Below the pieces are notes generated by a model. That model had not been told where the DNA came from. It saw only the letters and a list, made by a program, of their open reading frames with translations, and made no database searches. From CAVRIA01 sp963721115 (GTDB lineage Bacteria > Desulfobacterota > Binatia > HRBIN30 > CADEER01), in NCBI GenBank assembly GCA_963721115.1, contig CAVRIA010000022.1, positions 34,654 through 98,653 of the forward strand: 64,000 nt of DNA, given 5' to 3'. Shown piece by piece: positions 45,205-56,800 of this stretch. A program made the position numbers and the translations under genes. How positions within the stretch are numbered: the first letter of the stretch is position 1; each line of letters begins with the position of its first letter.

Positions 45205-47492
45205 ATGACCCGACGCCCGGTCAGTTTGTCTCTTGCAAACCGCCCCTCGCATGAGCGATCACTCGTCGGGATCGACACGCAGATGCAACAGCCCTTGCCT
45301 ACCGAAGATGGTCCGGCTCGTTCCGCACCCGAAGCTGTCGCCGCGGCGGAGTGGATGCTGCAGCTCGTCGTGGATTCGAGTGGCAGGATTCTCCGGGTCG
45401 AATCGCCGGGCGAGGAGGTGCTCGGGCGGCCCAGAGGCGAGCTTCCCGGGCACACGCTGGACGAGATCGTGATCTCCCAGACGGACCCGTGCCGGGGCGG
45501 TTGCCTCTCCTTGTCCTCCCGAGGACACGGTGTCGTCTCCACCCCCGGTGGTGAACGCAGTCTCGTGTGGTCGGTGCTGCGGCTCGACGACTGCGGACTC
45601 CCCGATCACTTCGTCCTCTCCGTCATGGATCTGACCGCGCTGGAGCGCTCCCGCGCAACCAGCGACGAGATGTTCCGCGCGCTGGCGGCGACGACCGCGG
45701 CGGCGATGTTCATCCACCGCGACAACGTCCTGCTCGAGTGCAACGCCGCGGCGGAACAGCTCACGGGCTATAGTCGCGAGGAGCTCCTGACGTCGCGACT
45801 TCTGGGACGTCCTGCATCCCAGCCAGCGCCTGCGCGCACGCCAGCAGAGCGCCGCGCGGCTGCGCGGCGAGACGGTGCCGACGCACAACGAGATCCGCCT
45901 GGTAAGGGCGGACGGCAGCTCCGTCTGGGTGGATTTCACCGCCACCGTCATCCGCCTCCAGGGCGAGCCGGTCGTGCTCGGCACCGCGTTCAACATCACG
46001 GCACGCAAGCTCGCCCAACGCGAGCTTCGACACAGTGAACGCCGCTTTCGCGCTCTGATCGAGCACAGCTCCGACACCGTGGTTGTCGTCGACTCGGAGG
46101 GGAGAATCAAGTACGCGGCGCCGGCCGTGCGCGGCAGCGGCTACGAACCCGACGAGCTCGTCGGCCGCATCGGGTTCGACCTCGTGCACCCCGACGATCG
46201 AACAACGTGCGTCGAGTCGGTCCGGCAGCTCCTCGAGCGTCCCCGGGAGACCGTGACGATCACCTACCGGCTGCGCCATGCGGACGGCTCGTGGCGCTGG
46301 ATGGAGGGGGTCGGGACCAATCTCCTCGCCGAGCCCGATGTCGACGGCATCGTCTTCAACCATCGCGACGTCACCGACCGTCGCGACGCCGAGGAGCGGC
46401 TGCGCGCCAGCGAGGAACGTTTCGCCCTCGCTGTCGCCGGCGCGAACGACGGCATCTGGGATTGGGACCTGGCGACCGGCGGGATCTACCTGTCACCGCG
46501 GCTGCGCGAGATGATCGGCATAGCGGCGGACGCGCCGGCCTCCGTGGAGCAGCTCGGCATGGGCGTGCATCTCGAGGATGCGCGCGCCGTGCAGAGGGCG
46601 TGGACGGATTTCGTGGCGGGACGATCCAGCTTCTTCCAGAGCGAGCATCGGGTCCGGCGGCCCGACGGTACGCTCCGTTGGGTTGCGGCGCGCGGCGCTT
46701 CGGTTCGCGCCGCCGACGGAACGCCGGTGCGCCTCGTCGGATCCCTGTCCGACATCAACGACCGCAAGCTGGGCGAACAGGAAGCGCAGCAGCGGCAGAG
46801 CGAGCTCGCCCACCTGCACCGCCTGCGCGTCGTCGGGGAGATGGCCTCCGGTCTGGCACACGAGATCAACCAGCCGCTGGCGGCGATCGCGAACTTCGCC
46901 AACGGATGCATACGGCGCCTCGAGCAGCAGGGCATATCGGAAGAGATCCGACACGTCATGGAGCGTATCTCCGCCGAAGCGCTGCGCGCCGGCAAAATCG
47001 TGCACGGGCTGAAGCGTTTCGTGCGGCGCGAGCCGCCCCGGCAGACCGAGGTGGACGTCAACGATCTGGTGCGCGATGCGATCCAGCTCGTCGGGGCCGA
47101 AGCGCGCGATCACGCCATCGAGGTCAGCGTCGATCTCGCCGCCGATCTGCCCCGCATCCGCCTCGACGGGATTCAGATCGAGCAGGTGATCATCAATCTC
47201 CTTTGCAACGGCATCGAGGCAATCGAGCCGCCGGGCGGTCGACTGATCGTGCGCACGACCCCGACCACCGGGCCGTCGATCGAAGTGAGCGTGTCCGATA
47301 CCGGGAGGGGCATCTCGCCGTCGGAGGCGGAGCGCATCTTCGAGCCCTTCTACAGCAGCAAGCCGAACGGCCTGGGCATGGGCCTGTCGATCAGCCGCAC
47401 CATCGTCGAGGCGCACGGCGGACGGCTGTGGGCGGCCGTGAATCCCGGCTGCGGGCACTACGGTGGCCTTCCGTCTGCCGCTCGAGCTGTAG
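45205..47492 (+). CDS. Multi-PAS sensor histidine kinase (frame broken twice)
   Basis: About 762 residues after repair, with no TM segments, so cytoplasmic. An N-terminal PAS-like region and at least three PAS/PAC units are seen (MFIHRDNVLLECNAAAEQLTGYSREE; FRALIEHSSDTVVVVDSEG; FALAVAGANDGIWDWDLA). The frame breaks near 45805, where one extra base separates the TSR of one frame from FWDVLHPSQRLR. The kinase core has the H-box LAHEINQPLAAIANF, N-box NLLCNGIEAIE, G1 DTGRGIS and G2 GLGMGLSIS. A second break in the GGG run of 47453-47455 hides the true end TTVAFRLPLEL, stop at 47490-47492. No response regulator is adjacent. It resembles PAS-type FixL/DctS-like kinases; the signal is unknown. Confidence 0.85.
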
Positions 47493-47567
47493 CGCGATCC
47501 GGGGCGCGTCCGTTCGAAGGAAGAGGTGCTCTCCACGCAGAGCCCGTCGCCGCGGCAATCGCGATGG

Positions 47568-49469
47568 CTACTCGCCGCTGCGCTCGCAGATCATGCGGAT
47601 GGTTTCGCGGTCGCGCTGCCCGCCGGCCTGGGCGAGCACGCGCAGGGCGGTGTGGTTGCGTCTCTTGCCGTCGAGCGAAATGGGAACGTGCACGGCGGGT
47701 CCGCAGGAGCCGGGTCGAGCGCCCGCCGACGATGCGAGGGTGGCCAGGCTGGCGCTCAGCGCCGCGGCCACGGCGGGGTCGGAGTTGGGTCCTCGCTGGC
47801 GAATGCGGGCCGTGTCCGGTGCCGCGGGCGTGCAGGCGGGAAGGCGCGAGTCGCTCACTGCCGCGCAGGGCGAGATCTCGATCGTGCACTGCCCCGGCAC
47901 GTCGTCCGTGTCGCACGCTGGATCCCCGTCGCGGCACAGAAAACGCGCCGCCGGCACGCCGCGCGCGGCGCGCGCGAGCGGCGCGGTGGCGGCCCACTCG
48001 ACGACGCAGTCGCTCGTCTTCCCCTGACGCCCCGCGGCGAGCAGGCGGCGATTCGGCGCGCCGGCGCTGACCGTGCGAAAGCGCGCCGTGATCTCGGGCC
48101 ACGGCTCGTCGGTGATCTTCACCAGGCCGAAGTTCTGGTTTTCGCCGTCGAAGCGACCGGTCGCCGGTTGATCCATGTACTGGAACCAGTGCGCGCCGAC
48201 CAGATAGGGGCGCGCCAGGACGCGCCGCAGGTACGTTCCCGCCGCCTGGGCGCGATCGGCCTGCGTGGCGAGGATGGGAAAGAAGGGGGGCAGGGTGTTG
48301 GGCAGGCCCGCGTCGGCGGCGCGGTAACCGAACTCGCCGATCAGCATGGGCTTGCCGGCGATGCGGTACATGGCGTCGAGATCGTCGAACATGTTCGCGA
48401 ACGGAATGCCGTAGTCGGACGGATAGTCCGGCGCCAGGGCGAGGATTACGGGGGCGATCTCGTAGTAGTTCACGGTCAGCACGTCGACGTACGGCGCGAT
48501 GGCTTCCACCACCTCCGGCCGCGTCGAGAGGATGAGCAGGCGGCTGCCGAGAATGAGCACGTCGGCAGCGAGGGCGCGGATCGCCTCGTAGGTGACGCGG
48601 TGAAAACGCGCGGCGACGTAGGCATCGAAGGCGCGCCGGTCGGCGATCTGCGCGTCGCTTCCGGTCGGCGACGCCGGCGGCACGGCCGGCGCCGGCGACA
48701 GCGCCGAGAGGTTCTGCAGGTCGGCGAAGCTCGACAGCGACAGGCCCCAGGTGGCGTTGAAGGCAGCCAGATCGCCACCGTAGCGCGTTTCCAGGAACTG
48801 CTGCGCGGCTACCTTCCCGGGCGCGCCGGCGGGGAGCAGCAGATAGGCGTCGAGATACGGCAGCGTCGCGGCGAGGCTCTGGTTCAGGCCCAGCTCGTTG
48901 TCGGTGAAGACGCCGATGCACCACGGATCGGCCGCGCAAGGTGTCACCCGCTGGGCGACGTCGGAAGCGACGCCGCTCTCGAAGGCGGGGTCGAAGTAGT
49001 CGCGCGTGACGCGGTCGACCGGCGGTGTGGGAACGCCCGGTACGGCGGGCGCATTCGATGCCAGGTCGAGCCGCACCGTGTAGGCGATCGCGTTGGGGAA
49101 CAGATCGGGCCGGCTGAAGGCGCCGATGGTGTTGAAGCCGAAGTCGCGCAGGCGAGCGAGGGTAGCGGTCGCCCAGCCCGCCTCGCTGCCGTACAGGGCG
49201 AGGATGTTGTCCGTGTAAGGCGACGTACCGAGCGGCGGCGAAAAGTCGCCGGCGGGAGTCAGATGATCGACCCCGACGGAGAAGAAACCGTGGCCGTCCG
49301 GAGTGATCAACCACCAGACGCCGTCGATCTGCTCGACCCGGAAGCGGCCGGTGGGGGCGGCGCTGACGCCGCGCCACCCGCCCCACGCATCGTAGCCGGG
49401 ATCGGGCTGGGCGGCCGTCGCGGCGGACGCGGCCAGGACGACGAAAACGGCGAGAAACCAGCGGGCCAT
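47568..49469 (-). CDS. Secreted glycoside hydrolase, agarase/GH50-like TIM barrel
   Basis: A 633-residue secreted protein (signal LAVFVVLAASAATAA). The region from about residue 50 to 470 is a TIM-barrel: WWLITPDGHGFFSVGVDH, DFGFNTIGAFSR, the acid/base CIGVFTDNELGLNQS and the nucleophile MLIGEFGYRA, with the Glu residues expected on strands 4 and 7. The barrel resembles beta-agarase/GH50 and related clan A families. The last about 120 residues are Ala/Pro-rich with several Cys pairs (FLCRDGDPACDTDD, CTIEISPCA), likely a surface or binding tail. Substrate polysaccharide is unknown. Confidence 0.75.
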   Translation of the reverse strand: MARWFLAVFVVLAASAATAAQPDPGYDAWGGWRGVSAAPTGRFRVEQIDGVWWLITPDGHGFFSVGVDHLTPAGDFSPPLGTSPYTDNILALYGSEAGWATATLARLRDFGFNTIGAFSRPDLFPNAIAYTVRLDLASNAPAVPGVPTPPVDRVTRDYFDPAFESGVASDVAQRVTPCAADPWCIGVFTDNELGLNQSLAATLPYLDAYLLLPAGAPGKVAAQQFLETRYGGDLAAFNATWGLSLSSFADLQNLSALSPAPAVPPASPTGSDAQIADRRAFDAYVAARFHRVTYEAIRALAADVLILGSRLLILSTRPEVVEAIAPYVDVLTVNYYEIAPVILALAPDYPSDYGIPFANMFDDLDAMYRIAGKPMLIGEFGYRAADAGLPNTLPPFFPILATQADRAQAAGTYLRRVLARPYLVGAHWFQYMDQPATGRFDGENQNFGLVKITDEPWPEITARFRTVSAGAPNRRLLAAGRQGKTSDCVVEWAATAPLARAARGVPAARFLCRDGDPACDTDDVPGQCTIEISPCAAVSDSRLPACTPAAPDTARIRQRGPNSDPAVAAALSASLATLASSAGARPGSCGPAVHVPISLDGKRRNHTALRVLAQAGGQRDRETIRMICERSGE

Positions 49470-49613
49470 CCCTATTCGCTACCGCGGCGGCGGAAGTTCG
49501 TAAAGACAAAATCCCGGGAGGTTGCCGCGTCGATTCCGGACCGTTGGGCGCGTTTCCGTGGTGTGAGCCGCGGCGATCGTGTACAGGACAGGAGCCCGCC
49601 CGCCGCCGCGTTC

Positions 49614-51038
49614 ATGTCACCTTTCCGTCCGAGCCTGCGCACGAAGCTCCTATACGGCTTCGGATCCGTCGCCTACGGCGTCAAGGACAACGGCTTCTCC
49701 TTCCTCTTGCTGCTCTACTACAACCAGGTGCTCGGCCTGCCGGAGCGCTGGGTCGGCGCCGGCATCATGCTCGCGCTGGTGCTGGACGCCGTCTCGGACC
49801 CGATCGTCGGCTATGCCTCCGACCACCTGCACTCGCGCTGGGGCCGCCGCCACCCGTTCATGTACGCCTCCGCCGTGCCGGTGATGATCGCCTATTTCCT
49901 GCTCTGGAATCCACCCGCGGGGCTGTCGCCGCCGCAGCTCTTCGCCTACTTCGTCGTCATCGCCGTGCTGGTGCGTACCTTCATCACGTTCTACGAGATT
50001 CCGAGCTCCGCGCTCGCCGCCGAGCTGACCGACCAGTACGACGAGCGCACCTCGCTGCTCGGCTTCCGCTTCTTCTTCGGCTGGTGGGGCGGGCTCACCA
50101 TGGCTGTGCTCGCCTTCGCCGTGTTCCTCCAGCCCGACGCCGCCCATCCGGTCGGCGTGCTCAATCCCGCGGGGTACCACCGCTACGGCATCGCCGCATC
50201 GCTGCTCATGGCCTTTTCCATTCTCGTCTCGACGCTCGGCACGCACGCGGCGATTCCCCACCTGCGGGAGCCTCCGGTACGGCGCTCGCGCGGGCTCGCC
50301 GTGACCCTGGGCGAGATGCGCGAGACGCTCTCGAACCGCTCCTTCCTGGCGATCTTCGGGGCCGGCATCTTCTCGGCCATGGGTGCCGGCATCATCGCGG
50401 CGCTCAACATCTACCTCAACACGTTCTTCTGGGAGCTCGATTCGAACCAGATCTCGCTGCTGGTGGTCGGGAACTTCGTCTCCGCCGCGCTGGCCCTGCC
50501 GCTGGCGTCGCGGCTCTCCGGCCTCTACGGGGGGAAGAAGTCCGCCGCCGTGCGCGCCGGCATCGCCGCCGGTCTGCTCGGCCCGGCACCGATCGTGCTG
50601 CGCCTCCTCGACCTCTTCCCCTCCAACCATACGCCTTCGCTCGTGCCGACCTTGCTCGTCGTGAACACGACGGTGGTAACGTTCATCATCGCGTCGAGCA
50701 TTCTGGTCGCGTCGATGGTCGCCGACGTGGTGGAGGACAGCGAGCTCAGCACCGGGCGACGGTCGGAGGGGCTGTTCTTCGCCGCCAACAGCTTCGTGCA
50801 GAAGTCCGTCTCGGGCATCGGGGTGTTCGCCTCGGCGCTCCTGCTGGCCGCGATCGGCTTTCCGCGCAATGCCAAGCCGGGAGAGGTCGACCCTTCCGTC
50901 GTCCGCGAGCTCGGCTTGGTGTACGTGCCGCTGATCGCCGGGCTCTACACGTGCGCCCTGGCTTTCCTGCTGTCCTACCGCATCAGCCGCACCGCCCATC
51001 AGGACAACCTCGAACGCCTCGGGCGTTCGCCGGGTTGA
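49614..51038 (+). CDS. MFS transporter of the GPH (MelB-like) type
   Basis: A 474-residue membrane protein with about twelve TM helices. YGVKDNGFSFLLLLYYNQVLG, LDAVSDPIVGYASDHLHSRWGRRHPFMYASAVP and FYEIPSSALAAELTDQYDERTSLLGFR are classical glycoside-pentoside-hexuronide/Na+ symporter motifs, including the Asp pair in helix 2. It should import a sugar or glycoside with a cation. Its neighbours include the secreted glycoside hydrolase (divergent, 144 bp apart), an appealing hydrolysis-and-uptake pair, but no regulator links them. ATG at 49614. Confidence 0.9.
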   Translation: MSPFRPSLRTKLLYGFGSVAYGVKDNGFSFLLLLYYNQVLGLPERWVGAGIMLALVLDAVSDPIVGYASDHLHSRWGRRHPFMYASAVPVMIAYFLLWNPPAGLSPPQLFAYFVVIAVLVRTFITFYEIPSSALAAELTDQYDERTSLLGFRFFFGWWGGLTMAVLAFAVFLQPDAAHPVGVLNPAGYHRYGIAASLLMAFSILVSTLGTHAAIPHLREPPVRRSRGLAVTLGEMRETLSNRSFLAIFGAGIFSAMGAGIIAALNIYLNTFFWELDSNQISLLVVGNFVSAALALPLASRLSGLYGGKKSAAVRAGIAAGLLGPAPIVLRLLDLFPSNHTPSLVPTLLVVNTTVVTFIIASSILVASMVADVVEDSELSTGRRSEGLFFAANSFVQKSVSGIGVFASALLLAAIGFPRNAKPGEVDPSVVRELGLVYVPLIAGLYTCALAFLLSYRISRTAHQDNLERLGRSPG

Positions 51039-51143
51039 ATCGGTCGTCCTTGCATTCCGGGCCCGCCGGACTCGGCGAGAAGGGCGGGCTTGACATGGAG
51101 CGGCGGCAGGCGTTGTGCTGCCGTACACGACGGAGGGGGAGTC

Positions 51144-51821
51144 ATGGGCATCGTCAGCCTTCTGCGCACCGGAAAGGGACCGATGGACGGCTGGGTGGCG
51201 CGCGCCTACGACCGCGGCGTTCAGGCGGCTTTTCGCGAGATCTTCCCGCGGCTGGTAGCCGACTTGCTCGACGACGTGCGCGGCGTGAAGCGCGCCCTGG
51301 ACGCGGGCTGCGGGCCCGGACAGTTCACGATACTGGCCGCTGAGGCGGCTCCGGAAACGGAGGTGTGGGGAATCGATCTGGCGCCGACGATGATCGAGCT
51401 AGCCCGCGGGCACGCCCGGCTGTCGCCCGCAGCGGCGCGGCTTCACTTCGAGGTGGCGGACATCGCCGCCTTGCCGTTTCCCGACGCGCACTTCGACGCC
51501 GTCCTCAGTAGCGGCTCGATCAAGCACTGGCCCGATCCCGTCGCCGGCCTGCGCGAGATCCATCGCGTGCTCGTGCCGGGCGGTCGCGCCTTCATCGGCG
51601 AGATGAACCGCCTGGCTCCACCCGCCGCCGTCGAGGCCAACCGCAAACGGCTGCGGCACTGGATGTTCCGGTGGATCTACCCGCGCGTCTTCACCCACGC
51701 CCTGAGTCCGGACGAGGCCCGCGCGGTCTTCGCACGGTCGCCGTTCGGCGCCCCGGCGAACGAGCGCCTGCTCCTCGGCGGCGTCTTCTGGCTGTTCGAG
51801 GCGAGGAAAGCCCCCGCCTGA
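51144..51821 (+). CDS. SAM-dependent methyltransferase (Ubie-like)
   Basis: A 225-residue class I methyltransferase. Motif I is ALDAGCGPGQFT, then WGIDLAPTMIELAR, DIAALPFPDAHFDAVLSSGSIKHWPDPVAGLREIHRVLVPGGRAF and a C-terminal extension. This is the UbiE/Coq5-like class; small-molecule targets are common. GGGGGAG precedes ATG 51144. 105 bp after the transporter; convergent with hflX 114 bp away. Confidence 0.8.
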   Translation: MGIVSLLRTGKGPMDGWVARAYDRGVQAAFREIFPRLVADLLDDVRGVKRALDAGCGPGQFTILAAEAAPETEVWGIDLAPTMIELARGHARLSPAAARLHFEVADIAALPFPDAHFDAVLSSGSIKHWPDPVAGLREIHRVLVPGGRAFIGEMNRLAPPAAVEANRKRLRHWMFRWIYPRVFTHALSPDEARAVFARSPFGAPANERLLLGGVFWLFEARKAPA

Positions 51822-51935
51822 GTCTCGTCGGGATGGCGGGGATCGAGCCGTGCCTGCAGGGCGTGCCGCGGAGAGGCGACTCGTGACCGACCGGCGCGGC
51901 CTCAGCCGACAGACGAGGAAACCGAAGCCAGAGCG

Positions 51936-53273
51936 CTACAGGTTTGCGCGCAAACGCGCCACGACGTCCGGATGGGCGCGGACGCGCAGGCGGGCGCCGC
52001 TGTCGTCGTACGCCTCGGACAGCACGCGGCAGCTGGCGTGGATCTCGCTCACCATGCGCTGCCGGGCGTAAGGGACGAGCAGCTCTTCCTCGATCATTTC
52101 GACCTCGAAGAAGGCGACGATGCGCTGGTGCAGCATCGCGACGTCGGCGGGCGACTTGGCCGACAGCAGCACGGCCTCGGGGTACGTCTGCGCGAGCGCG
52201 GCGCGGCGCTCTTCGTCTATCTTGTCGATCTTGTTGAGCACCAGCATTCGCGGCACGTCGGCGGCATCGATCTCCGCCAGCACCTGTTGGGTGACTTCGA
52301 TCTGCGCCGTCATGGCGGGGTCCGCGGCATCCGCGACTTGCACCAGCAACGCCGCGTCGCGCGCCTCCTGCAGAGTGGAGCGAAACGACGCCACCAGGTC
52401 GTGCGGGAGCTTCTTGATGAAGCCGACGGTATCGCTGATCAGGATGCGCGGCCGGGTCTCCGGCTGCAGCGCGCGGATCGTGGTGTCGAGCGTGGCGAAC
52501 AGCTGGTCGGCGACCAGGATCACGCTGCCCGTGAGGGCGCGCATGAGCGACGACTTGCCGGCGTTCGTGTAGCCGACGATGGCCACGGTGGGCTGCGCCG
52601 CGCGGCGCCGCCGCCGCGTCGCGCCTTCCCTCTCGATCGCCACCAATTCGCGGCGCAGCTCCGCGATGCGGTCGCGCACCTTGCGCCGATCGAGCTCGAT
52701 CTGCGACTCGCCCGCGCCCTTGCTGCCGATGCCGCCGCCCCGGCGGTCGCGGCCGCCGCCGCTCTCGCGCAAGCGCGGCGCCAAGTAAGCCAGGCGCGCG
52801 ATCTCCACCTGCAGGCGCGCTTCGCGCGTGTGCGCGTGGCGCTGAAAGATTTCCAGGATCACCGCCGTGCGGTCGAGGACTTCGGCGCCGGTGGCGCGCT
52901 CCAGGTTGCGGGCCTGCGACGGCGTGATGTCGTGGTCGACGAGCACCACGCTCACCTTCTCGCCTCCCTCCTCTACATCGGACACCGGGGCGTCGTCCTC
53001 GGCGCTACCTCCGCGTCTACGGTAGGCAGGCACCCCGGAGGGCACCACTCCGCTGCCGCCAGTCAGCTCGGCCAGCTCCTTCAGCTTGCCCTCGCCGACC
53101 ACCGCCGCCGCGGCCAACGACGAGCGCTTCTGGGTGATCCGCGCGACGACCTGCAACCCCAGCGTCTTCGCCAGCCGGCCGAGCTCGGCGAGAGACGAAG
53201 CGTGCTCGTCGTCCTCGATTCCGGGGAGCTGAACTCCCACCAGCACCGCCCGCGGCGGCTCGTCCTGCGGCAT
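51936..53273 (-). CDS. hflX: GTPase HflX
   Basis: A 445-residue ribosome-associated GTPase. The N-terminal HflX domain has VVLVDHDITPSQARNLERATGAEVLDRTAVILEIF and the linker GAGESQIELDRR; the G domain has G1 GYTNAGKSSL, G3 DTVGF, G4 NKIDKID and G5 SAKSP. An insertion (GVPAYRRRGGSAEDDAPVSDVEEGG) precedes the core motif. The start is set at ATG 53273 (MPQDEPPRAVLVGVQLPG). HflX splits 100S or stalled 70S ribosomes under stress. No hfq gene adjoins, unlike in Enterobacteria. Confidence 0.93.
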   Translation of the reverse strand: MPQDEPPRAVLVGVQLPGIEDDEHASSLAELGRLAKTLGLQVVARITQKRSSLAAAAVVGEGKLKELAELTGGSGVVPSGVPAYRRRGGSAEDDAPVSDVEEGGEKVSVVLVDHDITPSQARNLERATGAEVLDRTAVILEIFQRHAHTREARLQVEIARLAYLAPRLRESGGGRDRRGGGIGSKGAGESQIELDRRKVRDRIAELRRELVAIEREGATRRRRRAAQPTVAIVGYTNAGKSSLMRALTGSVILVADQLFATLDTTIRALQPETRPRILISDTVGFIKKLPHDLVASFRSTLQEARDAALLVQVADAADPAMTAQIEVTQQVLAEIDAADVPRMLVLNKIDKIDEERRAALAQTYPEAVLLSAKSPADVAMLHQRIVAFFEVEMIEEELLVPYARQRMVSEIHASCRVLSEAYDDSGARLRVRAHPDVVARLRANL

Positions 53274-53810
53274 CTGTGAAAGATGACCTTCAGCCCGGCA
53301 ACATGCAACGGTTGGGTCGGATGCAGATGTCGAATCAACCGGCGCCCGCCCGGCGTGCAGCGCGGCATGGCCGCAGGCGCCGATCTCTCCAGTGACGCCT
53401 AAAAGCTGTCGCCGCAGCAAGTCGAGGAGCTGCGCAAGACGCTGTACAACCAGCGCACCCGGCCGGCTCCGGAGGGCGGTCTGCTGTAGGGAAGGGAGGC
53501 GACGCCCGTTCCGGGCCGGGTGGTCGCGCTCGATCTCTCCGTTTCACCGCGACCTCGCTACACGGGGCGGCGTTTGCCCCACCGCCGCGCTCCGCAAGGC
53601 GACATCACACCGTCCGTGAGGCATAGCTGCTTTCGCCTCTCTCTGTGCTTGCCTGAATCCCTGCGACGTGCTTATGGAAAACGCCGTGCGACTTGCTGGA
53701 GCGAAGTGAAAGGGGCGCGGCCGCACGCGTGACAGGGCGAACGGAAAGACATCTTGGCTCACTGGAGCGAAGCGATGCCTTGGTCTCGGGCCATGGATCG
53801 GGGGGCTACG
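53274..53810. other. 537-bp gap between hflX start and the Rhs gene
   Basis: A likely divergent regulatory region. One in-frame stretch on the plus strand at 53403-53488 reads KLSPQQVEELRKTLYNQR and ends PAPEGGLL, which looks like a protein C-terminus, but it is preceded by an in-frame TAA and has no start; it may be the relic of a lost small gene. No other features were seen. Confidence 0.5.
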
Positions 53811-56800
53811 ATGGCAATCGCAGGCGCATTCAGGCTGGCGGGGGTCTTCTTCTGCGCGATGCTGGCGGCGGGCCCGTCGTGGGCGCAGTGTGTCGGCGAC
53901 TGCGACGCAAGCGGGGCGGTCGGCATCGCCGAGCTGATCCGCGGTGTCAACATCGCCCTGGGCCTGGCGCCGTTGTCGCAGTGCCCGAGCTTCGACACCG
54001 ACGGCAGCGGCAGCGTGGAGATCGGCAAGCTGATCACCGCGGTCAACGCGGCGTTGCGCGGCTGTCCCACGATGCCGACGGCCACGCCGACTCCTGTCGG
54101 CGGCAGCCCCGTGCCGACCACGCCCGCGGGCGTTCAGACGCCGACTCCACCTGAAGGCGGATCGACGGCGACGCCCAGCGCCACCGTCGATCCGACGCCG
54201 GGAATCCCTCCCGACCCGGGCGAGATCGCTCCGCTGGTCGACGAAAGTGTTCCCACCGATCTGAAATCGGCGACCGAATTCCTCTACGCGCCGCCCGCGG
54301 GAGTCGCCCCCGTGCAGACCGGCGTGGCCCCGGGCGCGATCGAGGCACGCCGCGCCGCGGTGGTGCGCGGGCGGGTCCTCGATCGTGCCGGGCAGGGCCT
54401 GTCGGGAGTGACGATCGCGGTGGCCGACCATCCGGAGCTGGGCCAGACGCTCTCACGGATCGACGGGATGTTCGACATGGCGGTCAACGGTGGCGCATCG
54501 CTCACCGTGAGCTATGCCAAGGAAGGCTTCTTCCCCGCGCGGCGGCGCGTCGCCGCCAGCTGGCAGGATTACGCCTTCGTCGGCGACGTCGTGCTGGTGC
54601 CGCTCGACGCGCGCGTCACGTCGATCGATCTGAGCTCCGGGCAAGCACAGGTCGCGCGCGGCAGCGCGATGAGCGACGCCGACGGCACGCGTCAGGCGAC
54701 GCTGCTGTTCCCTTCGGGAACCGGCGCCGAGATGGGTCTTTCCCGACGGCAGCAGAGCGCCGCTGCAATTGCTGGACGTGCGCCACACCGAGTTCACCGT
54801 CGGCGAAAAAGGTCCGCTGGCGATGCCGGCCGAGCTCCCGGTCGAATCCGCGTACACCTACGCGCTGGTGTTCACGGCCGACCAGGCGCTGGCGGCGGGC
54901 GCCGAGAATGTCTACTTCTCCCAGCCGCTGCCGTTCTATGTCGACAACTGATCTCGCCTTTCCGGTCGGCATCGGTGCTCCCTCTCGGCGCCTTCGATCG
55001 CAAGAAGGGGAGCCATGAGGAATTCTGAAAACGGTCGCGTCATCGAGATCCTCGGCACGCCGGGTGGCCTCGCGGAGGTCGACAGCGACGGCGATGGGTT
55101 CGCCGACGAACTGCTCGGCATGACGACGGAGGAGCGCGCGCAGCTGGCGGCGCTGTACGCGCCGGGCAAGACGCTGTGGCGCGTGGTGATCCCGCACTTC
55201 GACGATCCTTGGGACATCAACTGGGGCTTCGCGCCGCCGGACGATGCGGAGCCGCCCGATCTTCCCCCGCCCAGCGAGGAGACCAACATCGTCGGCGCCT
55301 GCCTGCGGCAGGGGTCGCTGATCGAGTGCCAAAATCAGACTCTGCGGGAACACCTGCCGATCGTCGGCACTCCCTTCGAGCTGCACTATGCCAGCGACCG
55401 CGTTCCCGGGCGCGGCGCGTCGGTCGAGGTCGAGGTACCGCTGAGCGGCGACTCGGTTCCCGCCAGTCTCGAGTCGATCGAGCTCCGTGTCAGCATCGCC
55501 GGGCGCGATCTCGTCTCCAGCTATGCGCCGTTGCCCAATCAAAGCGCCACCATCGTGTGGGATCGACGCGACGTCTACGGCCGCATCCTACAAGGGGCGC
55601 AGGCGGCGACGGTGCGCGTGGGGTATGTCTACCGCGGCGTCTATCAGCAGGTGGAGCGCTTCGGGTACAAGGGCAACGGCCTCAAGATCCTCGGCAGTCG
55701 CACGCGTCAAGTGGTCGTCTTCCCGCAGGAGTTTCACCTCCGCGTCGGTGGCTTCGACGCGCGCGGACAGGGTCTCGGCGGTTGGGACCTCGACGTCCAC
55801 CAGGTCTACGATCCGCTCGGCCGCACTCTCTTCGGCGGCGACGGCGAGCGACGCACCGAGGTCGACGCGCTGGGGGCGACCATCGAAACGTTCGCTGGCA
55901 ACGGAGAGTTCGCCGACAACGGCGACGGCGGGCCGGCGCGCGCTGCGGCGATGCGCGAGCCGCGCGCCGCGGTCGTCGGCGCGGACGACTCGGTCTACGT
56001 GGTCACCGCCTCGCAGCGCGTGCGGCGCATCGACGCCGACGGCATCATCAGCACGATCACGACGCACAACCCCGCTTGCTACGCGCCATGCCCGACCTCC
56101 GGTGGCATCGACATGCAGGAGGTCTGCGGCATGGCCGTCGACGAGCGGTCACGTCTACTCGGCGAACCGGCTTCACGCCATTCGCCGGCTCGACGCCGAC
56201 GGCGTCTGGCGAATGGTACCGGCACCTCGATCGGCCTGGTTTCGCCGGTGACGGCGGACCGGCGAGCACGGCACTCCTCAATGCGGTGGAGGACATCGCC
56301 GTCGGGCCGGACCGCAGCATCTACGTCCTCGATCGCGAAAACAAACGCGTGCGCCGCATCGGGCCCGACGGATTCATCACCACCATCGCCGGCAACGGCG
56401 CCGACGACTGCACGATGGCGGGCTACGATCCCTGCGGGTTGGAAGGACCGGCGACCGCGGTTGGCCTGGGCACCGGATTGAGTGGGGTCGCCGTGGATGC
56501 CAACGGCAGTGTGGTGTTCGGTTGGACGGGTGGCCGCAACTCGTGGCGCATCCTCCGCATCACTGCGGACGGCCGGCTGCTCAAGGTGGCGGGTGGCGGG
56601 GACACCATCGATGAAGGCAACGCACCCTTCGACGAATCGGTGTTCTTGAGCGGGCACATCTCCTTCGGCCCCGACGGGACTTTGTACTTCGGTCACGGGT
56701 GGAGCGAGCGGGTGCGCGCCCTGCGCGGTGGTACATCTCACCGCGGCCAACAATGCTGACGGGACGAAGGGGCGCGCCAGGCGCGATGGCGGTGCGACCC

